DNA of 64,000 bases from Dyadobacter linearis (GCF_907165045.1 NZ_CAJRAU010000005.1:62001-126000); one strand, 5' to 3'; shown: positions 41,002-50,814, numbered from the stretch's first letter. The notes: generated by a model from the sequence alone, not told the origin. Translations and numbers: made by a program.

Positions 41002-41970
41002 ATGGAGAAGCAGATTGAGATTTACATTAGCCCCAATGGACAGGCGCGGATTGAGACCAGATTTGAGGATGATACCGTTTGGCTTACACAGAAAATGATG
41101 GCCGAGTTGTTTCAAACAACGATTCCCAACATCAATATACACCTAAAAAATGTATATGAAGATGGGGAGCTAGTGGAGGAGGCAACTATTAAGGATTCTT
41201 TAATAGTTCGATTAGAAGGACGAAGAGAGGTTCAACGTAGCCAGAAATATTACAACCTGGACGTGATCATCTCGGTAGGTTATCGCATTAAATCTGAGGT
41301 TGCTACCAAGTTTCGGCAATGGGCTACGCAACGTTTAAAAGAATATCTTATCCAGGGCTACTCCATTAACGAACAGCGACTTGCGCAGAAAAACCAGCAA
41401 GTGCAAACGCTGAAAGACGGGATCCGGATTTTGAGCCGTGCGATTGAATACAAGGTTAATGAAGCAGACACAAGCTGGCTTGCACATTTTGCCAAAGGAC
41501 TGGAATTGCTTGATGATTACGACCATGAAGCGTTGGATCAGAAAGGCATCAGTCAAAGAGCGGCCTTTTATCCTGACTTATCGGCTTACCACGACATTAT
41601 CAATACCATGCGGCGTGATTTCGACTCTTTCGTGTTTGGAAAGGAGAAAGATGATGGTTTCCGAAGCTCAGTTGCGCAGATCAGCAAAGGGTTTGGAGAA
41701 ATAGATTTTTATCCGTCTATCGAAGAAAAAGCGGCTACCTTGCTTTACTTAGTGATCAAAAATCATTCATTTGTCGATGGTAATAAACGAATTGCCGCGG
41801 CGTGTTTTCTGCTTTTCCTGGCAGTGAATGGCTTATTGCAAGCGAACGAAAATCCAATAATCAGCAACGAAGCACTCGCGAGCCTGACACTTTTCGCCGC
41901 GGCCAGCAAACCGGAAGAAATGGAAACTGTAAAGAAGTTGATCGTTAGTGTTTTGAACAGGAATCAGTAA
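41002..41970 (+). CDS. RhuM-family protein fused to a Fic/Doc domain
   Basis: The 322-residue protein has an N-terminal RhuM region (DDTVWLTQKMMAELFQTT, YNLDVIISVGYRIKS, FRQWATQRLKEYLIQGYSIN, residues 1-130) that is common in mobile islands. A C-terminal Fic/Doc domain has the active-site motif HSFVDGNKRIAAACF (HxFxDGNKR) near residue 255. Fic proteins transfer AMP or other groups to target proteins. The ATG at 41002 fits the usual family start. No antitoxin gene is adjacent. Confidence 0.85.
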   Translation: MEKQIEIYISPNGQARIETRFEDDTVWLTQKMMAELFQTTIPNINIHLKNVYEDGELVEEATIKDSLIVRLEGRREVQRSQKYYNLDVIISVGYRIKSEVATKFRQWATQRLKEYLIQGYSINEQRLAQKNQQVQTLKDGIRILSRAIEYKVNEADTSWLAHFAKGLELLDDYDHEALDQKGISQRAAFYPDLSAYHDIINTMRRDFDSFVFGKEKDDGFRSSVAQISKGFGEIDFYPSIEEKAATLLYLVIKNHSFVDGNKRIAAACFLLFLAVNGLLQANENPIISNEALASLTLFAAASKPEEMETVKKLIVSVLNRNQ

Positions 41971-42164
41971 GAACCCGTAAACGCTTGTCGTGTATAGGGA
42001 CATTTACAACCCATAATTTCCCCATCCGGGAAAAATGTACAAGGCGCATGGCATTTTATCCATTCTTCTGGGCTGATTAACCTGCCACCTTTGTAATGTC
42101 AAAACGATATGACAATCGGCTAACGGTTAGCAGATTAACTCAAACAATCAAACTCAATACTCTG

Positions 42165-43070
42165 ATGAAAACTCTTGCCTTGACTATCGCATTCCTTTTC
42201 ACTTTTATCCAAAGCCAATCTCTATTTGCGCAAACACGCAAACCCGCAGCATTCGGAAGAGAAGAATACATTGAGGTTGAAAAAAATGTAAAACTCCACG
42301 TGATCGACCTCGGCGAAGGTCAGCCCGTCGTACTCATTCACGGATGGCCGCTGAACAATGAGATGTACGAATATCAATACCAATATCTGGTGGAAAAAGG
42401 ATTCAGGGTGATCGGCATTTCGCTCCGTGGTTTTGGAAAATCGGACAGACCTTATGGAAAATATGACTTCGATACATTCTCCGACGACATTAAAGTGGTT
42501 TTGGAAAAACTGAAAATCGAAAATGCAACATTAGGCGGCTTTTCGATGGGCAGTGCCGTGGTTCTTCACTACGTAACTAAATATAATGGTGCTCATATCA
42601 AGAAGTTAGCCATATTCGGCGCAACCGGTCCATCATGGAAACAACGCGAAGGCCATCCTTATGGCATCACTGAACAAGGTGCAAAAGATCTTATCAAACA
42701 AACTAAAACAAACCGCGAACAACTGGTAGCAGGCTTTGGAAAAGCATTTGAAGGACAAGAAGGCGGACTTAAATCAGAATCGATCAAATGGTTGGAAAGC
42801 ATCAACCTGAATGCATCACCTTACGCTACTACCCAGGCTATCAGCGCATTGGGCGACCTGGATCTGCGCCCGGTGCTTGGAAAAATCAAAATGCCGGTTG
42901 CGATATTCCACGGTGTGAATGACAAATTGTGTGACTATGCTCAGGCTGAACAGCTTAACAAAGCCATCGAAGGATCCTACATTGTGAAATTTGAGAAAGG
43001 CGGACACGGATTTTTTATTGAAGAAATGGATAAATTCAACACCGAGCTTGAAAAATTCGCCAGAAATTAA
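42165..43070 (+). CDS. Exported alpha/beta hydrolase
   Basis: The 301-residue protein starts at MKTLALTIAFLFTF with a signal peptide ending near SLFAQ. It has HGWPLNNEMYEYQ (oxyanion), GRGFGKSDRP-like LRGFGKSDRP, the nucleophile elbow GGFSMGS, an Asp in VAIFHGVNDKLCD, and GGHGFFIEE for the His. It is probably a periplasmic esterase or haloperoxidase-like hydrolase. A strong terminator follows, then an AraC gene. Confidence 0.8.
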   Translation: MKTLALTIAFLFTFIQSQSLFAQTRKPAAFGREEYIEVEKNVKLHVIDLGEGQPVVLIHGWPLNNEMYEYQYQYLVEKGFRVIGISLRGFGKSDRPYGKYDFDTFSDDIKVVLEKLKIENATLGGFSMGSAVVLHYVTKYNGAHIKKLAIFGATGPSWKQREGHPYGITEQGAKDLIKQTKTNREQLVAGFGKAFEGQEGGLKSESIKWLESINLNASPYATTQAISALGDLDLRPVLGKIKMPVAIFHGVNDKLCDYAQAEQLNKAIEGSYIVKFEKGGHGFFIEEMDKFNTELEKFARN

Positions 43071-43083
43071 TTAACTGAATCGC

Positions 43084-43119
43084 ACCTGTGAAGCCAATGA
43101 TCGCTTCACAGGTTTTTTT
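43084..43119 (+). terminator. Terminator of the alpha/beta hydrolase gene
   Basis: ACCTGTGAAGC and GCTTCACAGGT are perfect 11-bp arms around an 8-base loop, followed by seven T. Confidence 0.9.
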
Positions 43120-43165
43120 CTCTATTTTGAAACAAAAATCCCAGCATTCACAAGCGTATATAGCC

Positions 43166-44026
43166 ATGAGTTCGACCGTTTTCAATAATAATTTAAAGAC
43201 GTTGGGATTGCTGCATGTGAGTCAGGAACAAACGGATGTGATCAACGGGCCCGCTTACAAGGAATACATTAAGATCCTCTATCTGCCTGCGGACTACAAA
43301 CTGAGAGTGGATTTTGCGTGTTACGAAACACAACAGCCGACATTGTTTTTTATCAGCCCAAATCAATACCTTGAACTGGAAGCTGCTGGCGAAGAAAGTG
43401 GCTACTTCATTTTTTACAACCGCGATTTTTACTGCATTCAGATTCACGATCAGGAAGTTGCGTGCGATGGTCTGCTGTTTAACAATATCCGAAACATGCC
43501 GAAAGTCGAGCTCTCCGATGCTGAAAATGCTTTTTTGGGCGGGCTATTTAAGGAAATGATCCAGGAATTCCACCTCAACGACAGCTCGCTGGAAGAAATG
43601 GTCCGCACCTATCTCAAACAACTGCTGATCCGCGCGACGCGCTCCTGGAAACGGCAGCATTTGACCCATGATGTGACTGAGCAGCAAAGTGATCTGGAAT
43701 TTTTCCGCAAGTTTACCCGGCTCGTGGAGGAGCATTATAAATCCAAGCACACCGTGGCCGATTACGCCGATTTCCTGTGTATGGCTCCGAAAACGATTAC
43801 GCATAAATTCAACCGTTTGCGGTTGCCGCAGCCTAATGAGGTCATCAAAAACCGCATTATCCTGGAAGCGAAGCGGCTTTTAGTCCACACTTCGCTCACA
43901 GCCAAAGAGATCGCTTATGACTTAGGGTATAATGATCCCGCCTATTTCAGCCGGTTGTTTCAGACTAAAACAGGCGAATCGCCGTCAGGTTTTCGGTCTA
44001 GTTTCCTGGCAGTTGAGCCACAATAA
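43166..44026 (+). CDS. AraC-family transcriptional regulator
   Basis: The 286-residue protein starts at MSSTVFNNN; an upstream frame to 43088 runs through the terminator and is rejected. The C-terminal double helix-turn-helix is clear: TVADYADFLCMAPKTITHKFNRLR and AKEIAYDLGYNDPAYFSRLFQTKTGESP. The N-terminal 150 residues are a cupin-like sensor. It may regulate the hydrolase upstream. Confidence 0.8.
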   Translation: MSSTVFNNNLKTLGLLHVSQEQTDVINGPAYKEYIKILYLPADYKLRVDFACYETQQPTLFFISPNQYLELEAAGEESGYFIFYNRDFYCIQIHDQEVACDGLLFNNIRNMPKVELSDAENAFLGGLFKEMIQEFHLNDSSLEEMVRTYLKQLLIRATRSWKRQHLTHDVTEQQSDLEFFRKFTRLVEEHYKSKHTVADYADFLCMAPKTITHKFNRLRLPQPNEVIKNRIILEAKRLLVHTSLTAKEIAYDLGYNDPAYFSRLFQTKTGESPSGFRSSFLAVEPQ

Positions 44027-44074
44027 AGGCTTTCAGTCTTATATTTATCTTCGAACAAATTAACAGAAGTGAAT

Positions 44075-44662
44075 ATGACGCCCGAATTGATCTCGACATT
44101 GCGGAAGGACGTGCAGCTCGACGATGCCGAGGCGGCATATATCTCATCGTTTTTTAAAAAGCGCACCTTCAAACGCGGCGCTATCCTCCTAAATGCCGGC
44201 GAGCAGGCTTCTGAGGTATTTTTCGTGCTAAATGGTGCATTACACCAGTTTTACCTCGACGAATCGGGCATAGAAAAGTCGTGCAACTTCGCGTTCGAAA
44301 ACGAATTTATCACAGACCTTGAAAGCTTTTCCAAACAAAATGCCGCCACCTCTCACATTAAAGCGCTGACTGAAACTTCGGTACTTTCCCTGACCTGCAA
44401 GGATATGGGGATGCTTTTACGGGAATTACCGGCCGTCGCTCTTTTCTTCCGCATACTGGTGGAACGCATTGCCGCCGAGAGTATGGAGCGTACCAAATCC
44501 CTGCTGGCTTACACACCTCAAAAACGTTTTCTAATGCTGGCAGAAGCCCGTCCGGACATTTTTTTGCGCGTGCCGCAACGATATATCGCGCAATACCTCG
44601 GCATAGCGCCCGAAAGTCTCAGCCGCATTCGCAAAAGATTGTTTGTGGAAGCAAAATCTTAA
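44075..44662 (+). CDS. Crp/Fnr-family regulator
   Basis: This 195-residue protein has an N-terminal cyclic-nucleotide-binding-like domain (GAILLNAGEQASEVFFVLNGALHQFYLDESG) and a C-terminal helix-turn-helix (RVPQRYIAQYLGIAPESLSRIRKRL). No FeS cysteines are seen. A GTG two codons upstream is an alternative start. It precedes an NAD-binding epimerase-like gene that it may control. Confidence 0.8.
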   Translation: MTPELISTLRKDVQLDDAEAAYISSFFKKRTFKRGAILLNAGEQASEVFFVLNGALHQFYLDESGIEKSCNFAFENEFITDLESFSKQNAATSHIKALTETSVLSLTCKDMGMLLRELPAVALFFRILVERIAAESMERTKSLLAYTPQKRFLMLAEARPDIFLRVPQRYIAQYLGIAPESLSRIRKRLFVEAKS

Positions 44663-44717
44663 CACAGATCAACGTTTGGAACTTGCTGACGGTGATACAT
44701 TTGTAAAAAAAACAATC

Positions 44718-45632
44718 ATGCAAACGATACTCGGAGCTGGTGGGGCAACCGCCATTGTACTGGCCAAAGAACTGAATAATTACACGGACCATATCCGGCT
44801 GGTATCCCGCAAACCGGCGCGGGTCAATACGAACGACGAGCTTTTTCCGGCCGACCTTTTGAAAGCTTCGGAGGTTGAAGCTGCGGTTGCAGGATCTGAG
44901 GTAGTGTACCTCACGGCTGGTTTGGAATACAATATCAAAGTCTGGAAGCGCGATTGGCCGATTTTAATGCGCAATGTGATCGATGCGTGTACAAAGGCAA
45001 ATGCGCGCCTCGTTTTTCTGGACAATGTGTATATGTATGCGGCAGAAGAAATTCCGCACATGACCGAGCATTCAAAGATAAATCCACCGAGTGAAAAAGG
45101 GAAAGTGCGCGCCGCCGTGCAGGATATGCTGCTCCATGCGAAGTCCCAGGGGTTGCAAATGCTCATCGCCCGCAGTGCCGACTTTTATGGTCCTGATGTA
45201 AAAAACAGCCCGCTCAGTATTTCCGTTACGGACGAATTCAAGAAGGGCAAAAAAGCATTTTGGCAACTAGATGCATTGAAAGTGCATTCATTCACGTACG
45301 TACCTGATATCGGAAAATCCCTTGCGTTACTCGGCAACACGCCCGACGCGTACGGGGAAGTCTGGCATTTGCCCACTTCATCGGAGCAGTTAACCGGAAA
45401 ACAATTTATTGAAATGATTGCCGCCGAAATGAATGTACAGCCGCGCTACTACATTTTCACAAAATGGATGATGCAGCTGCTCGGTATTTTTGTGCCGATT
45501 TTGAGAGAATTGAAAGAAATGGCTTATCAATATGACCGCGACTATGTTTTCGACAGCAGCAAATTTGAAAAGCGGTTCTCTTATAAACCCGTAACCTATG
45601 CCGAAGGAATCAGGCAGATGGTTAATGGCTAA
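44718..45632 (+). CDS. NAD-dependent epimerase/dehydratase-like protein
   Basis: The 304-residue extended SDR starts MQTILGAGGATAIVLAKEL with a Rossmann glycine motif (GAGGAT). It has VFLDNVYMYAAEE and SFTYVPDIGKSLALLG typical of NmrA/epimerase-like oxidoreductases, but no clear YxxxK triad. The start at 44718 is preferred over a longer frame that overlaps the Crp/Fnr gene. Its last bases overlap the convergent GNAT gene by four. Confidence 0.75.
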   Translation: MQTILGAGGATAIVLAKELNNYTDHIRLVSRKPARVNTNDELFPADLLKASEVEAAVAGSEVVYLTAGLEYNIKVWKRDWPILMRNVIDACTKANARLVFLDNVYMYAAEEIPHMTEHSKINPPSEKGKVRAAVQDMLLHAKSQGLQMLIARSADFYGPDVKNSPLSISVTDEFKKGKKAFWQLDALKVHSFTYVPDIGKSLALLGNTPDAYGEVWHLPTSSEQLTGKQFIEMIAAEMNVQPRYYIFTKWMMQLLGIFVPILRELKEMAYQYDRDYVFDSSKFEKRFSYKPVTYAEGIRQMVNG

Positions 45633-46147
45633 ACCAGCTTTTTCATCATAATGTCCGTCTGCTCATCTTCGCCGAACTTGAAAATATGTTTGTCAAAAGC
45701 CACAAAACCATTCTTCTCATAAAACCGGATCGCTTTTAGGTTCTCTTCCCAAACGCCCAGCCAGATATATACTTTTTGTTCTGCCTGGGCGATTTCGAGC
45801 GCTTTTTCATATAATAGCTGACCTACTTTTTTGCCATGATAGGCGCTTTTGACGTAAATACGCTCGATTTCAAATGACGAAATATCCTGCAATTCAGTCT
45901 GCGCCTCGCCCGTATTCAACTTCATATACCCAACCGGATTTTCACCTAGCCAGGCGATGTAAAACAGCGAATCAGGATTGCTGAGCTCTTCCGTTAGTTT
46001 TATTTCACTGAAATTTTCAGCAAGATATTTCTGCATATCCGCCTCTGTATTGGCTTCTGCAAAGGTTTCGAAAAAGGTTTCTTTACTGATTTGCTGCACC
46101 GTTTTCAGGTCCTCAGCACCGGCTTTGGTTATCGTGATCTGATCCAT
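45629..46147 (-). CDS. GNAT-family N-acetyltransferase
   Basis: The 172-residue protein has the GNAT fold: IAWLGENPVGYMKLN, IERIYVKSAYHGKKVGQLLYEKAL (acetyl-CoA loop), and IWLGVWEENLKAIRFYEKNGF. It lies 15 bases downstream of the SMR exporter gene on the same strand, so it is probably part of the same guanidine-controlled transcript. Its substrate is unknown. Confidence 0.85.
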   Translation of the reverse strand: MDQITITKAGAEDLKTVQQISKETFFETFAEANTEADMQKYLAENFSEIKLTEELSNPDSLFYIAWLGENPVGYMKLNTGEAQTELQDISSFEIERIYVKSAYHGKKVGQLLYEKALEIAQAEQKVYIWLGVWEENLKAIRFYEKNGFVAFDKHIFKFGEDEQTDIMMKKLV

Positions 46148-46162
46148 TTATTAAATTTTTTT

Positions 46163-46474
46163 TCAGGAAAGTTTCATTAATACAAGTCCGGCTGTGATGA
46201 GCAATGCTGCTGTGATCCGCATTGCATTGGCCGGCTCGCCCAACAAAAAAGTGCCGATCAGGAACGCACCGACGGCACCAATGCCGGTCCAGACGGTATA
46301 GGCAGTACTAAGGGGTAATGTGCGCATAGCCATTGAAAGCAACGCAAAGCTGGCGATCATTGCAACGATGGTGATTGAGGTAGGAACAAGCCGGGTGAAA
46401 CCTTCCGACTGCTTCATAAAATAAGCCCATACAACCTCAAGGAGGCCGGCGGCAACCAAATAAATCCAGGACAT
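46163..46474 (-). CDS. SMR-family guanidinium exporter (Gdx/SugE-like)
   Basis: The 103-residue protein has four membrane helices and the SMR pattern [21 protein letters not shown] with the essential Glu of helix 1, then [21 protein letters not shown]. The [11 protein letters not shown] and GEPANAMRI features fit the guanidinium-exporting SugE/Gdx branch. The presence of a guanidine-II riboswitch directly upstream strongly supports export of guanidinium. A start at 46486 is also possible. Confidence 0.9.
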   Translation of the reverse strand: MSWIYLVAAGLLEVVWAYFMKQSEGFTRLVPTSITIVAMIASFALLSMAMRTLPLSTAYTVWTGIGAVGAFLIGTFLLGEPANAMRITAALLITAGLVLMKLS

Positions 46475-46490
46475 GACTTTGACCATTTAG

Positions 46491-46540
46491 GCCGGGCCGT
46501 CCCGATTCGGTTCCCACTATGGGGGAGGTCGTCCTCCTGC
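46491..46540 (-). promoter_or_regulatory. Guanidine-II (mini-ykkC) riboswitch
   Basis: On the minus strand two small hairpins carry ACGR loops: GGAGG-ACGA-CCTCC (46524-46537) and CGGG-ACGG-CCCG (46493-46504). Two ACGR-loop hairpins in tandem are the defining pattern of the guanidine-II class, which binds guanidinium and activates downstream genes. Hairpin 2 ends 18 bases before the preferred SMR start. Confidence 0.9.
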
Positions 46541-46675
46541 TGCCGAACTATTAGTGCTAAGCAGCGCAACAAAAATACGACTTTACCGAATATTGAACAA
46601 CCGATCTTTCAAGCCATCTCATTGTATATAAAATTTTATTATATATTTATGTTATCTACTTAACTATCCTGAATT

Positions 46676-48106
46676 ATGCCAGCAAATCATTTCAAAGGAT
46701 CCGTCATTTACTTTGCATTTCTGCTGCTTTGCATGTTGAGTGCGCATGCGCAGGGACCGGTGATGTTGTCTAACGAACAGGGTGCAAATCTGTCGAACAT
46801 TAAAAAGTACATGGATGAGAAGCCGAATGCCGATTCTGCGTTTCACTTTATCCAGGCGTTTTCCAAAGACACCAGTGCAGTCACCAAAGAAATTCTGACA
46901 CAAATAATTCATTACTCCCTTGCGCAATTGCTGGACAGTACCGCGCTGTATTCCGACTCTTTGAAGGCTATTAATGCGAAGCAAAATAGTGATTTAGGAA
47001 AGGCACTTCTTGATAAATTAACACGCAGAAACACGACTCAACTGGCTGAAATGCTCCGTCCGTTACACAACTGGTTTCAAATTAAAGAATCCGCTAATAA
47101 GGTCTCATCGATTTCGGTAATTACAGATGATTTTATTAAAAATGAAATCACTTCCAAAGACTTGTATGAAAACAGGTCCGGGAGATATGGGGTGATGATA
47201 TATAAAATGTTATTGACAAACCGCGACCTGTACCCTGTTTCAGAAAAGCTGTTTTCTGCCTTGAACCAAAATTTGAAAAACAGCCAGATCAAGGCTACGG
47301 AATCCACTTTATATAACGAACTTCAGAAAAGAGCCTGGCTGCGGTATATGTATGCAAGTCTGAATGCATTGCGGGCTGGTAATATTGGAAACACAGATCA
47401 AAAAGGTCTTAATCTAAAAACTGCTTTCAATTACAGTGCAGATCGAATCGACTTAAACAATTATGGATTCTACTACGACCTGGCGTTTCTTTTCGGTACT
47501 GATAAAATTTCGTTTGATACTGATTATCTGGATTTTCTGACAAAACAAAAAGCCGATCCCGACACGTTACTTCCTGTTTTGCTACAAATGTCACTGGCGG
47601 ATCCTGCGTACAAAAAGCAGCTACAAGAAGTGTTTAACAGCTCAAAAAGTCGTCAAACAGATTTTAAAACGTACTGGCTTGAACATGTGAATAATCAGGC
47701 AGAGCAAGTTCCGGAGATTGATCTTTTAATGCTTAATAATGAAAAGTTTACAAATCAAAAGCAGAAAGGGAAATGGATCCTGATTGATTTTTGGGGAACA
47801 TGGTGCGCACCCTGCCGCGAAGAACATCCTGATCTTGAAAATCTATACAAATCATATATTGTTTCAAAGCACGAAAAAATAGCTTTGCTTACCATTGCCT
47901 GCAATGACACCAAAAAGAAGGTTGTGAATTATATAACAGAAAAGAAATTCACGTTTCCTGTTGCATTATCCGATGGAAAAGTGGAAAAGAATTTTGCAAT
48001 TACTTACTACCCAACCAAACTATTGATTACGCCGCAAGGAAAATACCTGCGTGTCCCTAACGGAGAAAAATGGGTGGAGTTTGTCAGACTTTACACGGAT
48101 CTTTAA
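46676..48106 (+). CDS. TlpA-like thioredoxin-fold protein with a large N-terminal region
   Basis: The 476-residue protein has a signal peptide (GSVIYFAFLLLCMLSAHAQG). Residues 30-340 are a helical region with no recognised family. The C-terminal 130 residues form a TlpA/ResA-type thioredoxin domain with the active site DFWGTWCAPCREEHPDL (WCxPC) and the cis-Pro strand ITYYPTKLLI. It is likely a periplasmic thiol-disulfide protein. In Bacteroidetes such proteins are often linked to SusD/TonB or stress functions, but the neighbours here give no hint. Confidence 0.8.
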   Translation: MPANHFKGSVIYFAFLLLCMLSAHAQGPVMLSNEQGANLSNIKKYMDEKPNADSAFHFIQAFSKDTSAVTKEILTQIIHYSLAQLLDSTALYSDSLKAINAKQNSDLGKALLDKLTRRNTTQLAEMLRPLHNWFQIKESANKVSSISVITDDFIKNEITSKDLYENRSGRYGVMIYKMLLTNRDLYPVSEKLFSALNQNLKNSQIKATESTLYNELQKRAWLRYMYASLNALRAGNIGNTDQKGLNLKTAFNYSADRIDLNNYGFYYDLAFLFGTDKISFDTDYLDFLTKQKADPDTLLPVLLQMSLADPAYKKQLQEVFNSSKSRQTDFKTYWLEHVNNQAEQVPEIDLLMLNNEKFTNQKQKGKWILIDFWGTWCAPCREEHPDLENLYKSYIVSKHEKIALLTIACNDTKKKVVNYITEKKFTFPVALSDGKVEKNFAITYYPTKLLITPQGKYLRVPNGEKWVEFVRLYTDL

Positions 48107-48148
48107 CACAAAAAAGATAGTACCTCCAATATTCGTACGCATTTACTT

Positions 48149-49795
48149 TCAGCGTGCAGTTATTTTAATATTCTTAAACATAAAAGCATTGTCGCTGACC
48201 CGTAATTCCTTCCCGCTGGCAGCAGTCACGTTTTTTAATATCACTTCTTTGGTCTTTATATAGGGAAATTTTTCCTGATAAGAAGTGTCTTTCATTTCCG
48301 GATTGAAATTGGCAAAAATCGCAGGTCCTTTATAATTTTCCGGGTGTTGTGCATCCTCAATTTTTAGGTTTTCAATCGTGATCTTTTCGGGCATATAGCA
48401 CGTATAGCCAAAATCATGCTGACCGGAATAAGAGCCGCTGATCAGGACTGGATTGGTCGGCTTCCCATTTACAGGAACGAAAACGCAATTCCGGATCACC
48501 AGCTCTCCCTGCCACGTACTACCGTAATCCGAGCGCAGGTTCACGATGCTTCTGCCGCGGATCGTCGAGTTTTCTACCAGCAACATTCCGCTGCCAATTG
48601 CATTAATCCCCATGTGCCCGAGCGTAGAGTTACGGATTGTTGCATTGGCAACGCCCTGATGCGCATCAAACCGCGATAGTGTGCAGTTATCGTAAAGCAG
48701 GTTTTTGCAAAAATTAGAGCCGAGAATACCCCAGTAGGTATTGTCGTTGATATCGTTCGTCTGACTGCAATTGATAAAAGAAACGTTCAGCGCGCGGTTG
48801 ACAGACAGGTCGTAAGTTCCCATGGTGACAGGCTTGCCAGCCGCACCGATCGTGCTGTACGTTTTGTGACCGGTCAGGATCGAGTTCTTTACCGTCACGT
48901 AAGCGCATTCACCAATATTAATAAAACCGCCGTAAGGTGCACCATGCTCTCCCTCCTCTGTAATGCGATGTTCAAGCCCGTCGACGAGCACATTGGAGCG
49001 CCGGATCGCGATGTTCCGGTTGTAATAGGTGTATTTTGATTCGGCTTTGTTGGCGATCGTCGTAAAGCGCCCCCCGGTGATCTTCAACGGTTTTTCGTCG
49101 ATCGGCAGCGCGGTTATCTCGGTAATTTCACTGAAATCCCAGATAATCGGCGCATTCATATCTACCTTGCCGTTTTTATCAACCACAAAAATATCAGTCT
49201 GCGATGAGCCGTTATTCTGGTTGAGCCCAAACCTGATATATTGTTTTACGTTGGAATTCGTGACCGTGATCAGACAAGCCCCGGGCAAAGACGCTTCGAT
49301 TTTTTCCTGATTTCTTTTGAGCGAAGTTACATTTTCCAGTTTAAACGATTTTAAGCCGGAACTGACTGTGAAGACAGCAGCATTCCTATTCTGAACTTCG
49401 GTATCGTCTATGATGAACGCCGCTTTTCCAAAATCTGTATCGGTCTCAACAACCGCTGTGCGCTCTTTTCCGCTAATATAATAGGTAGCTCTATCGTCGG
49501 CTTTCACTGCAAGTCCATGCAGATTGGCGAATGCGTGGGTGGCGGCAATAGCATCCATATCATCGCTTTTTCCGTCGCCTTTGGCACCGAAGTCACTGTA
49601 ACGCACTGATTTTTTGCTTTTCAGTTTGGATACATCTTTGGGAGGCACATTTACGCGCACTTTCCCATTTTCCGCAACGACCTCGATTTTCCCTTTTTCA
49701 GAGGTGATCATGATATTTTGAGACGGAGTATTGGTCTGGCCCTGTGCCACGAAAGCACAAATGAAAAACACGAATATCAGCAGCTTGCACTTCAT
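48149..49795 (-). CDS. Secreted pectate-lyase-superfamily beta-helix protein
   Basis: The 548-residue protein has a signal peptide (KLLIFVFFICAFVAQGQ). VRYSDFGAKGDGKSDDMDAI near residue 64 is the characteristic start of the pectate_lyase_3/GH28-like right-handed beta-helix, followed by repeated coils such as ATIRNSTLGHMGINAIGSGM and IVNLRSDYGSTW. No T9SS tail is present. It probably degrades or binds a polysaccharide in the periplasm or outside. Confidence 0.75.
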   Translation of the reverse strand: MKCKLLIFVFFICAFVAQGQTNTPSQNIMITSEKGKIEVVAENGKVRVNVPPKDVSKLKSKKSVRYSDFGAKGDGKSDDMDAIAATHAFANLHGLAVKADDRATYYISGKERTAVVETDTDFGKAAFIIDDTEVQNRNAAVFTVSSGLKSFKLENVTSLKRNQEKIEASLPGACLITVTNSNVKQYIRFGLNQNNGSSQTDIFVVDKNGKVDMNAPIIWDFSEITEITALPIDEKPLKITGGRFTTIANKAESKYTYYNRNIAIRRSNVLVDGLEHRITEEGEHGAPYGGFINIGECAYVTVKNSILTGHKTYSTIGAAGKPVTMGTYDLSVNRALNVSFINCSQTNDINDNTYWGILGSNFCKNLLYDNCTLSRFDAHQGVANATIRNSTLGHMGINAIGSGMLLVENSTIRGRSIVNLRSDYGSTWQGELVIRNCVFVPVNGKPTNPVLISGSYSGQHDFGYTCYMPEKITIENLKIEDAQHPENYKGPAIFANFNPEMKDTSYQEKFPYIKTKEVILKNVTAASGKELRVSDNAFMFKNIKITAR

Positions 49796-49997
49796 TAATT
49801 AGTCAGGTTTAGTCAATATGCTTTTAAAAGCAGGGTTTCGCCCGGCCGCTACTCAAAATAAGCCCAAAGTCGCACATGGTAATTCAAAGAAATTTTGAAA
49901 TTAATCCGCTAGAATTAATTTGACTCAGCTATTTCAGGAAGAAATGTTTTGTGTAGTTTTGAACACAAATCACCTCTCAGTTACTTCTCTATTTTTT

Positions 49998-50675
49998 ATG
50001 AAAAAATCATTACTTCTTTTGTTGGTCTGCGTATCGTGGACTGTCGCCGGTTATGCGCAAGAAATGTCTGAAACACGCAACAAGAGTGTGCGTGACGACG
50101 GTTTTGCGCGCTGGCAATACCGCTTACAGGGCGGCTACGTGCGGCGCATTGCACGCATCAGCGACCAGGTTGCTCCTGGAACGCAGGATTATCTGAAAAA
50201 GATGAAGTCCGGGTACACGTTTGGCGGAGATATCCATTATTTCATTTCAGAGCCGCTGGGATTCGGCGTGAAGTACACCCACAACGGTTACCAATATACG
50301 GAAGCAGATTTCAAGGATAAGATCAGAATGAATTATTTTGCGCTTTCGGGATTGAACCGGCTTATACTCCGGTCTGAGGATGAAGTTTTGTTGGGAGTGA
50401 ATGTCGGCTATCAATCCTACCGCGACCAGCTGGCCGCTTCCGGGGCTGAACTCGCCATTACGGGCGGCACACTGGGAGCCGGCGTTGAGATCGGATATGC
50501 ATTCAGGCTCTCGCCAGGGACTAAAGCATTTTTAAACCTTGCCCTCATTTCTGGCACGATCACGAAAGTAAATGTGGAAACCGGTGGCCGGAAAGAAACG
50601 GTAAAACTCGATAAAGACGAATTTGAAGGACTCGGCAGACTGGAACTTACACTGGGATTGCGCTTTGGTAAATAA
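49998..50675 (+). CDS. Outer-membrane beta-barrel protein
   Basis: The 225-residue protein starts MKKSLLLLLVCVSWTVAGYAQ (signal peptide). It has the alternating hydrophobic strands of an 8-stranded porin-like barrel and ends in an aromatic-containing strand (LELTLGLRFGK). The leader contains a TAGTTTTG box at 49954-49961. The function is unknown. Confidence 0.7.
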   Translation: MKKSLLLLLVCVSWTVAGYAQEMSETRNKSVRDDGFARWQYRLQGGYVRRIARISDQVAPGTQDYLKKMKSGYTFGGDIHYFISEPLGFGVKYTHNGYQYTEADFKDKIRMNYFALSGLNRLILRSEDEVLLGVNVGYQSYRDQLAASGAELAITGGTLGAGVEIGYAFRLSPGTKAFLNLALISGTITKVNVETGGRKETVKLDKDEFEGLGRLELTLGLRFGK

Positions 50676-50814
50676 GTTGTCGCGTTCGCAAATAATCAAT
50701 AGTTGTTCGAAACTGGACGTTTCAAATATGTAAAAATCTCTGGATCAGCCACTTGATCGACTGGTATCATATTTTAGTTTGCAAATAATTCCTTTACCTT
50801 TTGCCAAATCAGAT

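Noticed and set aside
40855..41142. Minus-strand frame overlapping the RhuM-Fic start
   Set aside because: It overlaps the well-supported RhuM N-terminus. Only a short SQSNSLVDYPAVRRQTK part outside it looks protein-like and cannot be assigned.
44718..44735. Fourth copy of the ATGCAAAC start element at the epimerase gene
   Set aside because: The start codon context matches by chance (Met-Gln-Thr), but no RNA element or promoter block lies upstream.
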